A stretch of 64,000 bases of DNA from Clostridium yunnanense (GCF_016595795.1 NZ_JAENHN010000059.1:203818-267817), one strand, 5' to 3'; shown: positions 54,419 through 63,567, counted from the stretch's first letter. Notes: generated by a model not told the origin, from the letters alone. Translations and numbers: made by a program.

Positions 54419-54456
54419 AAAACACCGCAAGATTCATTTGAATAATGTGGTGTTTT
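54419..54456. terminator. Bidirectional terminator
   Basis: AAAACACCGCA (54419-54429) pairs with TGTGGTGTTTT (54446-54456), with one G-U pair. It lies between the symporter gene and the convergent small membrane protein. Confidence 0.8.
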
Positions 54457-54469
54457 AAGTAATTATTTT

Positions 54470-54658
54470 TTATTTTATTTTATTATCTTTGTGAGTTTGT
54501 ACTAATATACCAGTACAGCCACATATTATTATAGACATAACAATAATGCCACTAAATATAACCTCTATTTCTCCCATTCCATTCATTAGTTTTTCAAAAA
54601 TACTTAATAAAATAAATGATAAAATACCACCACTTATTCCATATAATAATCCCCTCAT
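54470..54658 (-). CDS. Small membrane protein, 62 residues
   Basis: Two hydrophobic segments (residues ~5-22 and ~33-53) join across a short acidic loop. No family is recognised. GGAGG stands 6 bases before the ATG, and a second small membrane protein gene is upstream on the same strand, so it is likely real. Confidence 0.6.
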   Translation of the reverse strand: MRGLLYGISGGILSFILLSIFEKLMNGMGEIEVIFSGIIVMSIIICGCTGILVQTHKDNKIK

Positions 54659-54725
54659 AAATTTCCTCCATTTATAATTTAAGAATTTTATCCTTATGTC
54701 AGAAATTATTACTAGTTAAACCTGA

Positions 54726-55043
54726 TTAACCTAACCAGCTTTGCTCATCGATAGGAACATTGTGGTTTATTTCCAAGAATAAACCAATAGATGACGCTAG
54801 TGCAATCCAATCCATTATTTGTATAATAACATTAGGTATATGTAAATAGTAACTCATAAGTGTGGTAACTAAAGTAAGTAAGCAATATAATGCTGCACAA
54901 AATATAAAAACTCTAAACTTTGTGTTTAACTTAAACTTTTTTTTAATAAATTTAGATAGATTCGTTTTACTATTTATTTTCAAGAAAATTAAGAATGAAG
55001 ATATTATAACTAAGATTTTAATAATGAAATTTATATAGTCCAT
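54726..55043 (-). CDS. Small membrane protein, 105 residues
   Basis: Three hydrophobic segments at residues ~5-22, 45-65 and 72-92, with a basic loop between the first two. No family is recognised. A TTGGAGGC site precedes the ATG. It lies 67 bases upstream of the 62-residue membrane protein and probably shares its transcript. Confidence 0.65.
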   Translation of the reverse strand: MDYINFIIKILVIISSFLIFLKINSKTNLSKFIKKKFKLNTKFRVFIFCAALYCLLTLVTTLMSYYLHIPNVIIQIMDWIALASSIGLFLEINHNVPIDEQSWLG

Positions 55044-55711
55044 TTTATGCCTCCAAGAATTTTATATAAAGATATATATACAAGTATAAGTAACTTTTTA
55101 AATCCACGTATTGAATTACCATATTGAAGTTCTATTATTTCATTAGTATTTTCACTGAAAGTGAGTTCGTTACTTCTACACCAATCAATACTTAATTACT
55201 TTCGATTATACCATTTAAAACCAAACGATTCTATACTGTGTAGTTAATTGAAGATTTCTATTTTTCTTTTTCACAGTAAACTTCAATTTTTAATGAACAT
55301 TATTATAGATGAACTGCTTTAACCCTTTAACACTATTTTATAAAATTCTTATAATGATTTTAATTATAAATTCTTAAACTTTGTTATATCATATATCGCT
55401 AGCTGAATGTGTATACATATTTATACTATTAGCTTCTGTATTAAATAAATGTTGATATTTTATAGCTTGTCCTTCTAGCTAGCTGTAACAACATTTATTT
55501 AATACATAATAGAAGGCTTTTTTAGTAGTAATACCTACTGAATACCTTTAGTGTAATTTCTCCGAATTTTAGGTGGATAAGGAGATAGATTTTATATTGA
55601 TTTTCATTACTAATAGTTTTTTCCCTCTTACTTCATATTTTTTTCATACAAGGGTTTATAAAAATGTTATAATTATGTAAACAAAAGCTTGGAATTCATA
55701 GGAGGATTAAG
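55044..55711. other. 668-base gene-free region with palindromes
   Basis: It separates the small membrane protein pair from the divergent acetyltransferase. The clearest structure is a strong palindrome at 55433-55515. Before it, TTAATTGAAG near 55252 can pair with CTTCAATTTTTAA near 55283. No coding frame or known RNA is recognised. Confidence 0.55.
55433..55515. repeat. 83-bp palindrome, stem about 20 bp
   Basis: CTTCTGTATTAAATAAATGT (55433-55452) is complementary to the right arm ACATTTATTTAATACATAAT plus AGAAG (to 55515), with a small bulge. It resembles the other intergenic palindromes in form, but I found no second copy in the window. Confidence 0.65.
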
Positions 55712-56278
55712 ATGCTGTCACATAAGGGAACGCAGACTTTAGAAACTGAAAGGCTTTTATTACATAAATTTAAGCTAAGTGATGCAGAGTGTATGTTTAA
55801 GAACTGGGCAACAGATAGCGAAGTGTGTAAGTTCTTGAGTTGGAAGCCGCAGAAAGACTTAATTGAGACAAAACAGATAGTTGAAAGCTGGGTAAATGCA
55901 TATAGTTTTGATTATTATAATTGGGCAATAGAATTAAAGTCTACAAGTGAGATAATAGGTCAAATATCCCTGATGAGTTTGGATGAAAAAAATCTTTCCT
56001 GTACTACTGGATATAACTTAGGAAGACTATTTTGGGGCAAAGGATATATGATGGAAGCATTAAATATTGTTATTGACTATTTGTTTAAAGAGGTTGGTAT
56101 CAACAGAATAGAAGCCAGGCATAATACTCTTAATATTGCCTCGGGCAGGGTAATGCAGAAGTCAGGAATGAGATTTGAAGGCATATTACGGCAGGCTAAA
56201 ATCAATAAGTATGGGGAATTTTATGATCTAGCAGTATATTCAATACTGAGATCTGATTTTAAAGAGGTAATAGTGTGA
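55712..56278 (+). CDS. GNAT family N-acetyltransferase, RimJ/RimL-like
   Basis: 188 residues. It opens with 'LETERLLLHKFKLSDAECMFKNWATD', typical of RimJ/RimL-type acetyltransferases. The acetyl-CoA-binding motif A is 'TGYNLGRLFWGKGYMMEALNIVI', followed by 'INRIEARHNTLNIASGRVMQKSGM', matching the 'N..S.rv..K.GF' segment. It transfers acetyl from acetyl-CoA to an unknown amine, possibly a protein N-terminus or an antibiotic. AGGAGGATTAAG precedes the ATG. Confidence 0.9.
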   Translation: MLSHKGTQTLETERLLLHKFKLSDAECMFKNWATDSEVCKFLSWKPQKDLIETKQIVESWVNAYSFDYYNWAIELKSTSEIIGQISLMSLDEKNLSCTTGYNLGRLFWGKGYMMEALNIVIDYLFKEVGINRIEARHNTLNIASGRVMQKSGMRFEGILRQAKINKYGEFYDLAVYSILRSDFKEVIV

Positions 56279-56538
56279 TTAGAGATAAAATATAATTTGA
56301 TATACAATAGTAAAGTGGCTCATAAGATAGGGCCTTTTCATTTACATATTGGCATTTTACTAGATATATTTAATAAAATATATCATAAAAGCTGGAAGGT
56401 TAATAGTTAGCTAGTAAAATATATAGTATAATTGTTTTGGCTAAAATTTAAATTTTAATTTAGTAGCTAAAATAATTATAAATATTATTATATATAGATT
56501 TAGATAAACTAAAAATTATGCAAAAGAGAGGTTATTTT

Positions 56539-57522
56539 ATGAAATTAATATCCTATGATACAAGAGATGATGAAAGAAATGACTTTGCAGAAATATCAAA
56601 AAAACTTAACGTAGAAATCACTTTGGTAGATGAGAAATTGAATGAGAAAACTGCAGAATTAGCTAAAGGTTTTGACGGTGTGACTATTTTAGGGCATAGT
56701 CAGGTAACTGCAGCAGTTTTAGATAAATTAGATGAGTTAAATATCAAGTATCTTGCAACAAGAACTGTTGGATATAACAATATTGATATTGAGTATGCAA
56801 GAAGTAAAAGCATAAGAGTAAGTAATGCTTATTATGCTCCAAATGGGGTAGCGGATTATACTATAATGCTTATACTTATGTGTATAAGACATTATAAACA
56901 AGCTATGTTTAGAGGGAATGTTAATGATTACTCCTTAGTAGGACTTCAAGGAAAAGAAATGAAGGATTTGACTATTGGAGTTATAGGTACAGGAAAAATA
57001 GGAGCAACAGTAATTGACGGTCTAAAGGGGTTTGGTTCTAGAATATTAGCTTACGATAAATTTGAAAATGATAAAGTAAAAGAAAAAGCAACATATGTAG
57101 ATTTAGATACCTTATACAAAGAATCTGACGTCATAACTCTTCACACACCTTTATTAGAAAGTACTTACCACATGATAAATGATGAATCTATTAATAAGAT
57201 GAAAGATAATGTAGTATTAATCAACTGTGCAAGAGGGGAATTGATGAATATTCCAGCCTTAATCAATGGTATTGAGACTAGAAAAATAGGTGCACTTGGA
57301 TTAGACGTTTTTGAAAACGAAGAGGGAATCTACCATTTAGATAGACGTACTGATATCATCATTAACAGAGATATGGCTTATTTAAGACAATTTCCAAATG
57401 TTATAATGACTCAGCACATGGCTTTTTATACTGATGCAGCAGTGACAAGCATGGTAAATAGTGCTGTTAATAGTCTAGTATCTTTTATCAATACTGGTGA
57501 AAGTGATTATGAGATTAAATAA
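56539..57522 (+). CDS. D-lactate dehydrogenase (D-2-hydroxyacid dehydrogenase family)
   Basis: About 327 residues. The NAD-binding Rossmann loop is 'IGVIGTGKIGATVIDGL'. The catalytic triad is visible: Arg in 'INCARGELMN', Glu in 'DVFENEEG' and His in 'MTQHMAFYTDAA'. The spacing and the 'YYAPNGVADYT' segment fit fermentative D-lactate dehydrogenase or VanH-like enzymes. It would reduce pyruvate to D-lactate with NADH, or a related 2-keto acid. I start at ATG 56539, 7 bases after GAGAGG, rather than seven codons upstream. It appears monocistronic and is followed by an unusually long hairpin. Confidence 0.9.
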   Translation: MKLISYDTRDDERNDFAEISKKLNVEITLVDEKLNEKTAELAKGFDGVTILGHSQVTAAVLDKLDELNIKYLATRTVGYNNIDIEYARSKSIRVSNAYYAPNGVADYTIMLILMCIRHYKQAMFRGNVNDYSLVGLQGKEMKDLTIGVIGTGKIGATVIDGLKGFGSRILAYDKFENDKVKEKATYVDLDTLYKESDVITLHTPLLESTYHMINDESINKMKDNVVLINCARGELMNIPALINGIETRKIGALGLDVFENEEGIYHLDRRTDIIINRDMAYLRQFPNVIMTQHMAFYTDAAVTSMVNSAVNSLVSFINTGESDYEIK

Positions 57523-57592
57523 ATATATAAACTTTGATTTTTGCTGAAGTTAATGAATTCCGAAAAGAATAATATGAATCGAAACTATAACT

Positions 57593-57664
57593 AAAGCACT
57601 GTTATTTATTGTGAACCGCTCCTGTTAATTAGACAGGGGAGTACAATGAGGATGCAGTGCTTTT
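57593..57664 (+). terminator. Long multi-stem terminator hairpin after D-lactate dehydrogenase
   Basis: The outer stem AAAGCACTG (57593-57601) / CAGTGCTTT (57655-57663), middle stem ATTGT/ACAAT and inner stem CTCCTGT/ACAGGGGAG stack into one elongated hairpin with internal loops, then a T-rich tail. It is larger than the other terminators here. From 57665 to 57949 the sequence is AT-rich without a recognisable feature other than the start signals of the next gene. Confidence 0.7.
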
Positions 57665-57949
57665 ATTATTATATGTACAGCTTTATTAATAAATGGTTTT
57701 GTTAGCTCAATGATTACTGTAAGAATATAAGAATTTTTAAATTTAAGAATTTAAGAAGATAAAAATTTATAGGAATAATGCGGGTTTTCCACAATAATGT
57801 AGTTTTATTATGCTATAATGTTTTCAAATGAGCACTGCATATAAACTGCTTTTAGATTGTAAATATATAATGCTTGCTAAATGGTGCAGAAAATGCAAGG
57901 TATTATATTCTATATCTTGTTATGATAGTAAATGAAAGGGGAGATGGAT

Positions 57950-58852
57950 ATGGATTGGCTAGAAAAAATGAATGGTGCTATTAAGTATATCGAAGAAAAC
58001 TTGACTAATAATATTGCTTATAGTGATGTGGCTAAAATAGCATGCTGTTCAGAATATCATTTTCAAAGAATGTTCTCATTTATAACTGAAGTGACTTTAG
58101 CGGAATATATAAGGAGAAGAAGACTTACCTTAGCTGCTTTGGAGCTTCAGGGCTCAAGTTTGAAAGTAATTGATGTTGCTTTAAAGTATGGATATGAATC
58201 TCCAGAAGCCTTTACCAGAGCTTTTAGAAACTTACATGGAGTTTCACCAACCTTTGCTAGAGAAAAGGGAACACAGCTAAAAGCCTATCCACCTATTTCT
58301 TTTAGTATATCAATAAAAGGAGATATAGAGATGAATTATAAAATAGTGGAAAAGAGTTCATTCAGATTTTTTGGAGTAGAAGAAGTAATGGATACAACTA
58401 ATGGTAATAATTTAGTTAGAATACCTCAGTTGTGGCAAGAATGTTTTAAAGATGGTACAATAGAACGCTTAGTAAAAGCTCAGCCAAAAGAACTTCTAGA
58501 AGAAGGCTTTGTTACTGATGTAAATGGTATTATGTGTTATAGAGAAACTGGTGAAGAGACTTTCCCATACATGATAGGTGTATTTGATTTGGATGGAAAT
58601 GCTGAAGTACCAGATGAATTTTCCGTTATCTCTGTTCCAGCATTAACATGGGTTATTTTTAGAACTGATGAACACAAAAGTTCAGAGGTTGTAGAAAAGA
58701 TTCAAGCAATATGGGAAAGAATTTTTTCAGAATGGTTCCCAAGCTCAGGGTACGAACATGCAGAAGGACCTGAACTTGAAGTATACTATAATGCAGAAGG
58801 TGATAGAAACTACTCAGAGGTATGGATACCGGTAGTTAAGAAGCACGATTAA
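57950..58852 (+). CDS. AraC family regulator with GyrI-like effector-binding domain
   Basis: About 300 residues. The N-terminal ~105 hold two HTH motifs ('IAYSDVAKIACCSEYHFQRMFSFITE', 'KVIDVALKYGYESPEAFTRAFRNLHGVSPT'). The C-terminal ~160 are a GyrI-like/AraC_E_bind domain ('YKIVEKSSFRFFGVEEV', 'YMIGVFDLDG', 'WERIFSEWFPSSGYEHAEGPELEVYY'), which in Rob/BmrR-type proteins binds hydrophobic cations and drugs. It is probably a multidrug-type sensor. No transporter gene is adjacent. ATG 57950 follows GGGGAG by 6 bases. Confidence 0.9.
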   Translation: MDWLEKMNGAIKYIEENLTNNIAYSDVAKIACCSEYHFQRMFSFITEVTLAEYIRRRRLTLAALELQGSSLKVIDVALKYGYESPEAFTRAFRNLHGVSPTFAREKGTQLKAYPPISFSISIKGDIEMNYKIVEKSSFRFFGVEEVMDTTNGNNLVRIPQLWQECFKDGTIERLVKAQPKELLEEGFVTDVNGIMCYRETGEETFPYMIGVFDLDGNAEVPDEFSVISVPALTWVIFRTDEHKSSEVVEKIQAIWERIFSEWFPSSGYEHAEGPELEVYYNAEGDRNYSEVWIPVVKKHD

Positions 58853-58890
58853 TTTGAATTTAGAAATTTAATAAAGTATAAAACTTTAAA

Positions 58891-58918
58891 AGAAGATGCT
58901 AGAGTATCTTCTTTTTTT
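58891..58918 (+). terminator. Terminator after the AraC/GyrI-like gene
   Basis: AGAAGAT (58891-58897) pairs with ATCTTCT (58906-58912), followed by TTTTTT. It directly adjoins the palindromic repeat starting at 58912. Confidence 0.85.
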
Positions 58919-59009
58919 ACTGTATAGGAAAATGTAATATTTTCAAGTTAGCTAAGTGTAGATATTTCAACGATTTTAGAAGCTTTTTATGGCTATACAG
59001 TAAAAAAAC
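58912..59009. repeat. Palindromic repeat with TTTTTTACTGTATAG ends, copy 2
   Basis: TTTTTTTACTGTATAG (58912-58927) pairs with CTATACAGTAAAAAAA (58993-59008). The internal string TTTTAGAAGCTTTT and both ends match the copy at 9109-9210. The rest of the gap to the next gene (59010-59256) is AT-rich with no feature seen. Confidence 0.7.
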
Positions 59010-59256
59010 AAAACTAATTTACACCTAAGGATTTTTCAATAATATTTTTTAGCTCAGAATAAATGTATTTTGAATAATCAAGTGCATATAATTGCTAGAA
59101 TTAAGCGAATAATAATTAACTAGAAGAGCAATATGATATAAACTGTACACGATTAGTGCTTTATGAATTATTTTATAAATAAACAAGGACTTTTTTATTA
59201 AAATTGTGAAAGGAGTAAATAAATACAGCTTTTTAGCTTATTTATTATGTAAAGAT

Positions 59257-60279
59257 ATGTTCAAGCCTAAAAGAATACTATTTGAGAAAGATTCACTAGA
59301 ATACGATCTGGGTAAACAAATTCTTGACAAGTTTAAGCACAATACTCATGTGGAAATTATAAATTTAAATTCTAATAAAGTAAAACAACATATTCCAGGC
59401 GAAGATATTTCATCCCAATACATTGAGGGGAAAAGAACTATGGTTGTGGGACCTAAGAAAAGTTTAAAGTTCCAATCTTGCAAACCTTCAGCTCATTATC
59501 AGCTTCCTTTAGTGTCTGGATGTATGGGTCAATGTGAATATTGCTATTTGAATACAAAGCTTGGTGATAAACCCTTCGTAAAGGTTCATGTAAATATCGA
59601 TGAAATTCTAAATCAAGCTCAGAAATACATTGATGAGAGGTTACCAGAAATCACTATATTTGAAGGGTCAGCAACCTCTGATCCAGTTGCTGTTGAGCCA
59701 TACACTCATTCTTTAGAGAAGGCAATAATTTATTTTGGGAAAAGTGAAAATGCGAGATTCAGATTTGTAACAAAATATAATGATGTAGATTCACTGCTTA
59801 ACTTAGAGCACAATGGACATACAGAGATAAGATTTAGTATTAATACAAACACTATTATAAATAAATTTGAGCATATGACAGCTTCTAGAGATAAGAGAAT
59901 AGAAGCTAGCATGAAGGTAGCCGAAGCAGGATATCCTACAGGTTTTTTAATTGCGCCAGTGTTTATTTATGAAAACTGGAAAGAAGAATACCATGATCTA
60001 TTGATAGAATTAAAAAGTAAGCTTCCAGAAAATCTAAAATATCCAGTAACCTTTGAGGTAATATCACATCGCTACACAACTACAGCTAAGAATATAATAC
60101 TACAGGTGTTTCCAACCAGTGAACTTCCTATGAATAATGAAGAAAGAAGTTTTAAATACGGACAATTTGGTTATGGAAAATATGTTTATCCTAAAGAAAG
60201 CCTAAGTGAGATAAAGGAGTTTTTTAGGAAAGAAATAGATGAATTATTTACTAATAAAGAAGTTAAGTATATTATATAA
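59257..60279 (+). CDS. splB: Spore photoproduct lyase family radical SAM protein
   Basis: About 340 residues. The radical SAM cluster motif is 'CMGQCEYC' (Cys89, 93, 96; CX3CX2C as in SplB), and similarity to SplB runs to the C-terminus ('RFVTKYNDVDSLLNLEHNGHTEIRFSIN', 'DKRIEASMKVAEAGYPTGFLIAPV', 'KYGQFGYGKYVY'). SplB repairs UV thymine dimers during spore germination. The residue equivalent to B. subtilis Cys141 is Ala139 ('EGSATSD' for 'EAACTSD'). I start at the ATG of 'MFKPKR', which gives family-like numbering, although it lacks a clear ribosome site; a GTG 17 codons earlier is in frame. Confidence 0.87.
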   Translation: MFKPKRILFEKDSLEYDLGKQILDKFKHNTHVEIINLNSNKVKQHIPGEDISSQYIEGKRTMVVGPKKSLKFQSCKPSAHYQLPLVSGCMGQCEYCYLNTKLGDKPFVKVHVNIDEILNQAQKYIDERLPEITIFEGSATSDPVAVEPYTHSLEKAIIYFGKSENARFRFVTKYNDVDSLLNLEHNGHTEIRFSINTNTIINKFEHMTASRDKRIEASMKVAEAGYPTGFLIAPVFIYENWKEEYHDLLIELKSKLPENLKYPVTFEVISHRYTTTAKNIILQVFPTSELPMNNEERSFKYGQFGYGKYVYPKESLSEIKEFFRKEIDELFTNKEVKYII

Positions 60280-60388
60280 ATTATACAAGTCTTATATTGA
60301 TAAAGGCATCTTTATGAATGTAAAATTGTAAAACTATATCTCTATATATCATTGTTATTTATAAATGACTGTAGCGAAAGGTGAAAAG

Positions 60389-60784
60389 ATGGAAGAGAAC
60401 AAAAGTCCTATAAAATCAATTGATGAATATATTTTAAGTTGTCCCAAAGAGGTTCAAGAAGTTCTTAAAAACTTAAGGGAAGTAATAAAAGAAGCTGCAC
60501 CAGAAGCAACTGAAAAGATTAGTTATCAGATGCCTACTTTTTTTCTTTATGGTAATTTGGTTCATTTTGCAAACTTTAAAAATCATATTGGCTTTTATCC
60601 TACTCCTAATGGAATTGAAGCTTTTAATCAGGAATTATCAAAATATAAAACTTCAAAAGGAGCAATACAGTTTCAAAAAGATGAACCGCTTCCTTATGAA
60701 CTAATTAGTAGAATTGTTAAATATAGAGTTGTTGAGAATATAAAGAAAGCAGAAGAAAAGGCGGTTAATAAAAAGAAGCAGTAA
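60389..60784 (+). CDS. DUF1801 family protein
   Basis: 131 residues. Motifs 'IDEYILSCPKEVQEVLKNLREVIKEAAPEATEKISYQMPTF', 'HIGFYPTP' and 'KGAIQFQKDEPLPYELI' are typical of the small DUF1801 (YdhG/YdeI-like) fold of unknown biochemical role. The C-terminus is Lys-rich. ATG at 60389 lies after AAAGGTG; the ATG eight codons earlier has no ribosome site. It follows splB by 109 bases. Confidence 0.88.
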   Translation: MEENKSPIKSIDEYILSCPKEVQEVLKNLREVIKEAAPEATEKISYQMPTFFLYGNLVHFANFKNHIGFYPTPNGIEAFNQELSKYKTSKGAIQFQKDEPLPYELISRIVKYRVVENIKKAEEKAVNKKKQ

Positions 60785-60842
60785 AAAATAATATTTATTA
60801 ATCTGTAAAAATCCTCATATACATTGAAAAAGGCAGATGCAG

Positions 60843-60883
60843 AAAAAATTAGCTAATGGATGTTGAATTAGCTAATTTTTTTG
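60843..60883. terminator. Bidirectional terminator
   Basis: AAAAAATTAGCTAAT (60843-60857) and ATTAGCTAATTTTTT (60867-60881) form a perfect 15-bp stem with A/T runs at both ends, between the convergent DUF1801 and MarR genes. Confidence 0.85.
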
Positions 60884-60933
60884 TGCATGAAATATAAGTT
60901 TTTAATTTTGTATATGTTGAAATATCAATAATT

Positions 60934-61392
60934 TTACTCATCTTTATTAAAATCTTTAAGAAGATCAACAAAGCTTTCAAGTTTAGAATCATCCCAGTTG
61001 GAGATACGGTCATAAAAATCAGATTCCTTTTCTTTTAGAGCATCTATAGTTTTTTGCCTTCCTAGTTCAGTTAAAGATAGTAATACACCTCTACGATCTT
61101 CTGGAGAAGACTCACTAATTACATATCCTAACTTTTTCAATTGATTCACAAGACGACTCACTGAGCTACGGTCCATGGCTGTTGATTCCGCCAGAACGGT
61201 AGCGCTAGTTGGACCGTAGGTGAAAAGCCAGCGTATAAGAAGAAAAGCTGCAGGTTGTAAAGAGTTATCAAAACATGTTGCAGTTCTCACATTCAATGCA
61301 TGAGAGGCGCTTAATAGCATATTTAGTTGTCTACCTAACATTGATTCCAAATCCAATCTTTTATCATTTTGTGCTGTAGTAGTTTTATCCAT
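60934..61392 (-). CDS. MarR family transcriptional regulator
   Basis: 152 residues with the winged-helix MarR fold: 'PTSATVLAESTAMDRSSVSRLVNQLKKLGYVISESSPEDRRGVLLSLTELGRQ'. The wing Asp-Arg pair is present. Divergent from an SDR oxidoreductase gene 166 bases away. Two TTGACATATNTCAA palindromes between them are its likely binding sites, one over its own promoter region. The inducing ligand is unknown. Confidence 0.9.
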   Translation of the reverse strand: MDKTTTAQNDKRLDLESMLGRQLNMLLSASHALNVRTATCFDNSLQPAAFLLIRWLFTYGPTSATVLAESTAMDRSSVSRLVNQLKKLGYVISESSPEDRRGVLLSLTELGRQKTIDALKEKESDFYDRISNWDDSKLESFVDLLKDFNKDE

Positions 61393-61422
61393 AATTCACC
61401 TCATATAAATAACAAAATTTAA

Positions 61423-61464
61423 TTGACATATGTCAAACAAAATTATATAGTTGACATATATCAA
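61423..61464. promoter_or_regulatory. Two MarR-type operators in the divergent MarR/SDR region
   Basis: TTGACATATGTCAA (61423-61436) is a perfect 14-bp palindrome. TTGACATATATCAA (61451-61464) differs by one base from it. The centres are 28 bases apart, close to three helical turns apart, allowing two dimers to bind on roughly the same face and block transcription in both directions. Confidence 0.82.
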
Positions 61465-61558
61465 ATATAAAACTTTAATTTCGATAAGTCAAGGAAATAT
61501 GGCTTAAGTATTTTTATATTTTAATTTTTATAACTTAAGGAATATGGAGGAGATTATT

Positions 61559-62431
61559 ATGAAAAAACAATCTACGGTAGTATTAACTGGTGCCACAAGT
61601 GGCCTTGGACAGCTCGTTGCAGGCGAATTGGCAAAGAGAGAAGTTCATCTTGTTTTGACAGCTAGGAGTAAAAGTAAAGCGGAAGAAACTAAGAGTATGC
61701 TAAAAAGTATTAATCCTGAGGTGAAGGTTGATTTCTTTTATGGAAACTTGGCATCAATGAAAGATGTAAAAAGAATAGGAGATGAGATTAGTAATACATA
61801 TTCAAGTATAGATGTACTTATAAATAACGCAGGGTTACATGCCTTTGAGCAAAGAATAACTGAAGATGGTTTTTCAGAAATGATTGCAGTTAATTACTTA
61901 GCTCCTTGTTTACTGACTCACACCTTACAGCAGGCTTTAAGGAATGCAGGAAGAGCTACAGTGGTAAATGTAGCATCAGAGGCATCACGTAATCATGGAA
62001 AACTTAAACTCCCTGAGGATTTAATGGACATATCTACCTTCACAGCAAGAGAATCATCTTCACTTTATGGGAAAACTAAATTACTTGATATTATGTTTAC
62101 AGGAGAACTTGCACGTATGTTTTTAGGGACTGGGGTTACAGTGAATGCACTTAATCCAGGCTTTAATGTCACAGGACTAGGCAGGGAACTTGCTTTTGCT
62201 TCAGTGCTTGAACGGATTTTAAACTTTTTACATATAGGAGATCCAAAAAGAGGTGCAGACATAATAGTTAGATTAGCCACAGAATCTAAGTATAAAGAGG
62301 TTACTGGCGGATACTTTAATGTAGGTAATGGAAAAGCTATTAAGCCTATCTATCCTTGTGGTGATAAAGAGATTGAAAACAAGCTCTGGGTTTATACTGA
62401 AGAAATATTCAAATCAAAAGGATTGTTGTAA
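61559..62431 (+). CDS. Short-chain dehydrogenase/reductase (SDR)
   Basis: 290 residues. Cofactor loop 'LTGATSGLGQLVAGEL', 'TARSKSKAEE' (suggesting NADPH), 'NNAG' motif, and the catalytic Ser in 'NVASEAS', then 'SLYGKTKL' with the YxxxK pair. It resembles retinol dehydrogenase/WWOX-like classical SDRs. The substrate is unknown; control by the divergent MarR regulator suggests a detoxification role. ATG at 61559 lies 6 bases after GGAGGAG, so I prefer it to the ATG five codons earlier. Confidence 0.9.
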   Translation: MKKQSTVVLTGATSGLGQLVAGELAKREVHLVLTARSKSKAEETKSMLKSINPEVKVDFFYGNLASMKDVKRIGDEISNTYSSIDVLINNAGLHAFEQRITEDGFSEMIAVNYLAPCLLTHTLQQALRNAGRATVVNVASEASRNHGKLKLPEDLMDISTFTARESSSLYGKTKLLDIMFTGELARMFLGTGVTVNALNPGFNVTGLGRELAFASVLERILNFLHIGDPKRGADIIVRLATESKYKEVTGGYFNVGNGKAIKPIYPCGDKEIENKLWVYTEEIFKSKGLL

Positions 62432-62541
62432 AAGTAAAATTTTACATATAGACCAAGAAAAAAGTTTAATAAAATTCACAAATGCATTGAATTTTATGTT
62501 ATCTTAATAAATACATGGATAGTATTTAAAGAGGTGATAAG

Positions 62542-63528
62542 ATGAAGCTAGTTTTAGCCAGTGATAAATTAATAGGTGAGGTTTTAGCCAATCCAATATA
62601 TACTGAAAGCGGTATAATGTATTTAAATAAAGGAAATAACATAACTTCTCGCGCTATTTCTATGCTAAAGAAAACTGGGGTTGCTACAATATATATAGAA
62701 GATGGAAATGATGAATTTGATTTACAGGAAGTATTGGCTACTCCTGCGAAGTTTGAAGCTGTAAAAGCTTTAAAGGTAATATATGATGAGGCAAAAAGTA
62801 GAGAGTATATAAATGAGATGAAGGTATCTCAAGTTGTTAAAGAAATTATGGAAAATATAAACTTATCAGAAAATGCTGCATTGATAAGCAATTTAGTGCC
62901 AAATGATGAGATTTCTAGATTAGCAATCCATTCTTTAGATGTTGCAACTCTATGTCTAATGGTTGGTATTAGAAAAAAATATGATGAGAAAAAGATATTA
63001 AAATTAGGTATTGCAGCTTTGCTTCATGATATAGGTAAGTTGTTTACAGATGATAAGGAGCATGTAAAAAAAGCACAAGAGATACTAAAGAAAAATCCAT
63101 CTATAATGTCTACTACATATATGGCTGTTTATTATATGTATGAAAGAGAAGATGGTTCAGGTCTATTTGGAGCAATTGGAGAAAAAATTCATGAGTTTGC
63201 TAAGATACTTGGGATATGTAATGATTATATAAACTATATAAGCGGAGAAAAACCAATGCTCCCTCATATAGCAATAGAAAAGATTACAACCGAAGCAGTA
63301 ACTAAATATAGTGAAGAAATATACAAGGACTTCTTACACTCCATATACTGTTACCCAAATGGTTTACAGGTTAGGTTAAATAATGGACTTACAGGTATAG
63401 TAGTTATGCAAAATAAAAATGCCACCACTAGACCTGTGTTAATTGTAAAAAATGATGAAGGGTATAGATTCTGTAACTTACTTGAATCGGAAAATCTTAC
63501 ACTATTTATTGAAGAAGTTATTATATAA
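62542..63528 (+). CDS. Degenerate HD-GYP domain protein
   Basis: 328 residues. Residues ~1-60 resemble the N-terminal DUF3391-like part of HD-GYP proteins. An HD domain follows with 'LAIHSLDVATLCLMVG' and 'ALLHDIGKL' (His-Asp present). The second half deviates: where HD-GYP proteins have a His-His pair and 'E..DGSGYP', this has 'AVYYMYEREDGSGLFG'. Both His ligands are Tyr and GYP is lost. It probably lacks c-di-GMP phosphodiesterase activity or has changed function. AGAGGTG precedes the ATG. A strong terminator follows at 63568. Confidence 0.82.
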   Translation: MKLVLASDKLIGEVLANPIYTESGIMYLNKGNNITSRAISMLKKTGVATIYIEDGNDEFDLQEVLATPAKFEAVKALKVIYDEAKSREYINEMKVSQVVKEIMENINLSENAALISNLVPNDEISRLAIHSLDVATLCLMVGIRKKYDEKKILKLGIAALLHDIGKLFTDDKEHVKKAQEILKKNPSIMSTTYMAVYYMYEREDGSGLFGAIGEKIHEFAKILGICNDYINYISGEKPMLPHIAIEKITTEAVTKYSEEIYKDFLHSIYCYPNGLQVRLNNGLTGIVVMQNKNATTRPVLIVKNDEGYRFCNLLESENLTLFIEEVII

Positions 63529-63567
63529 ATACAATTTTAAAAAACTGAAAATCATTATAATGATTAT

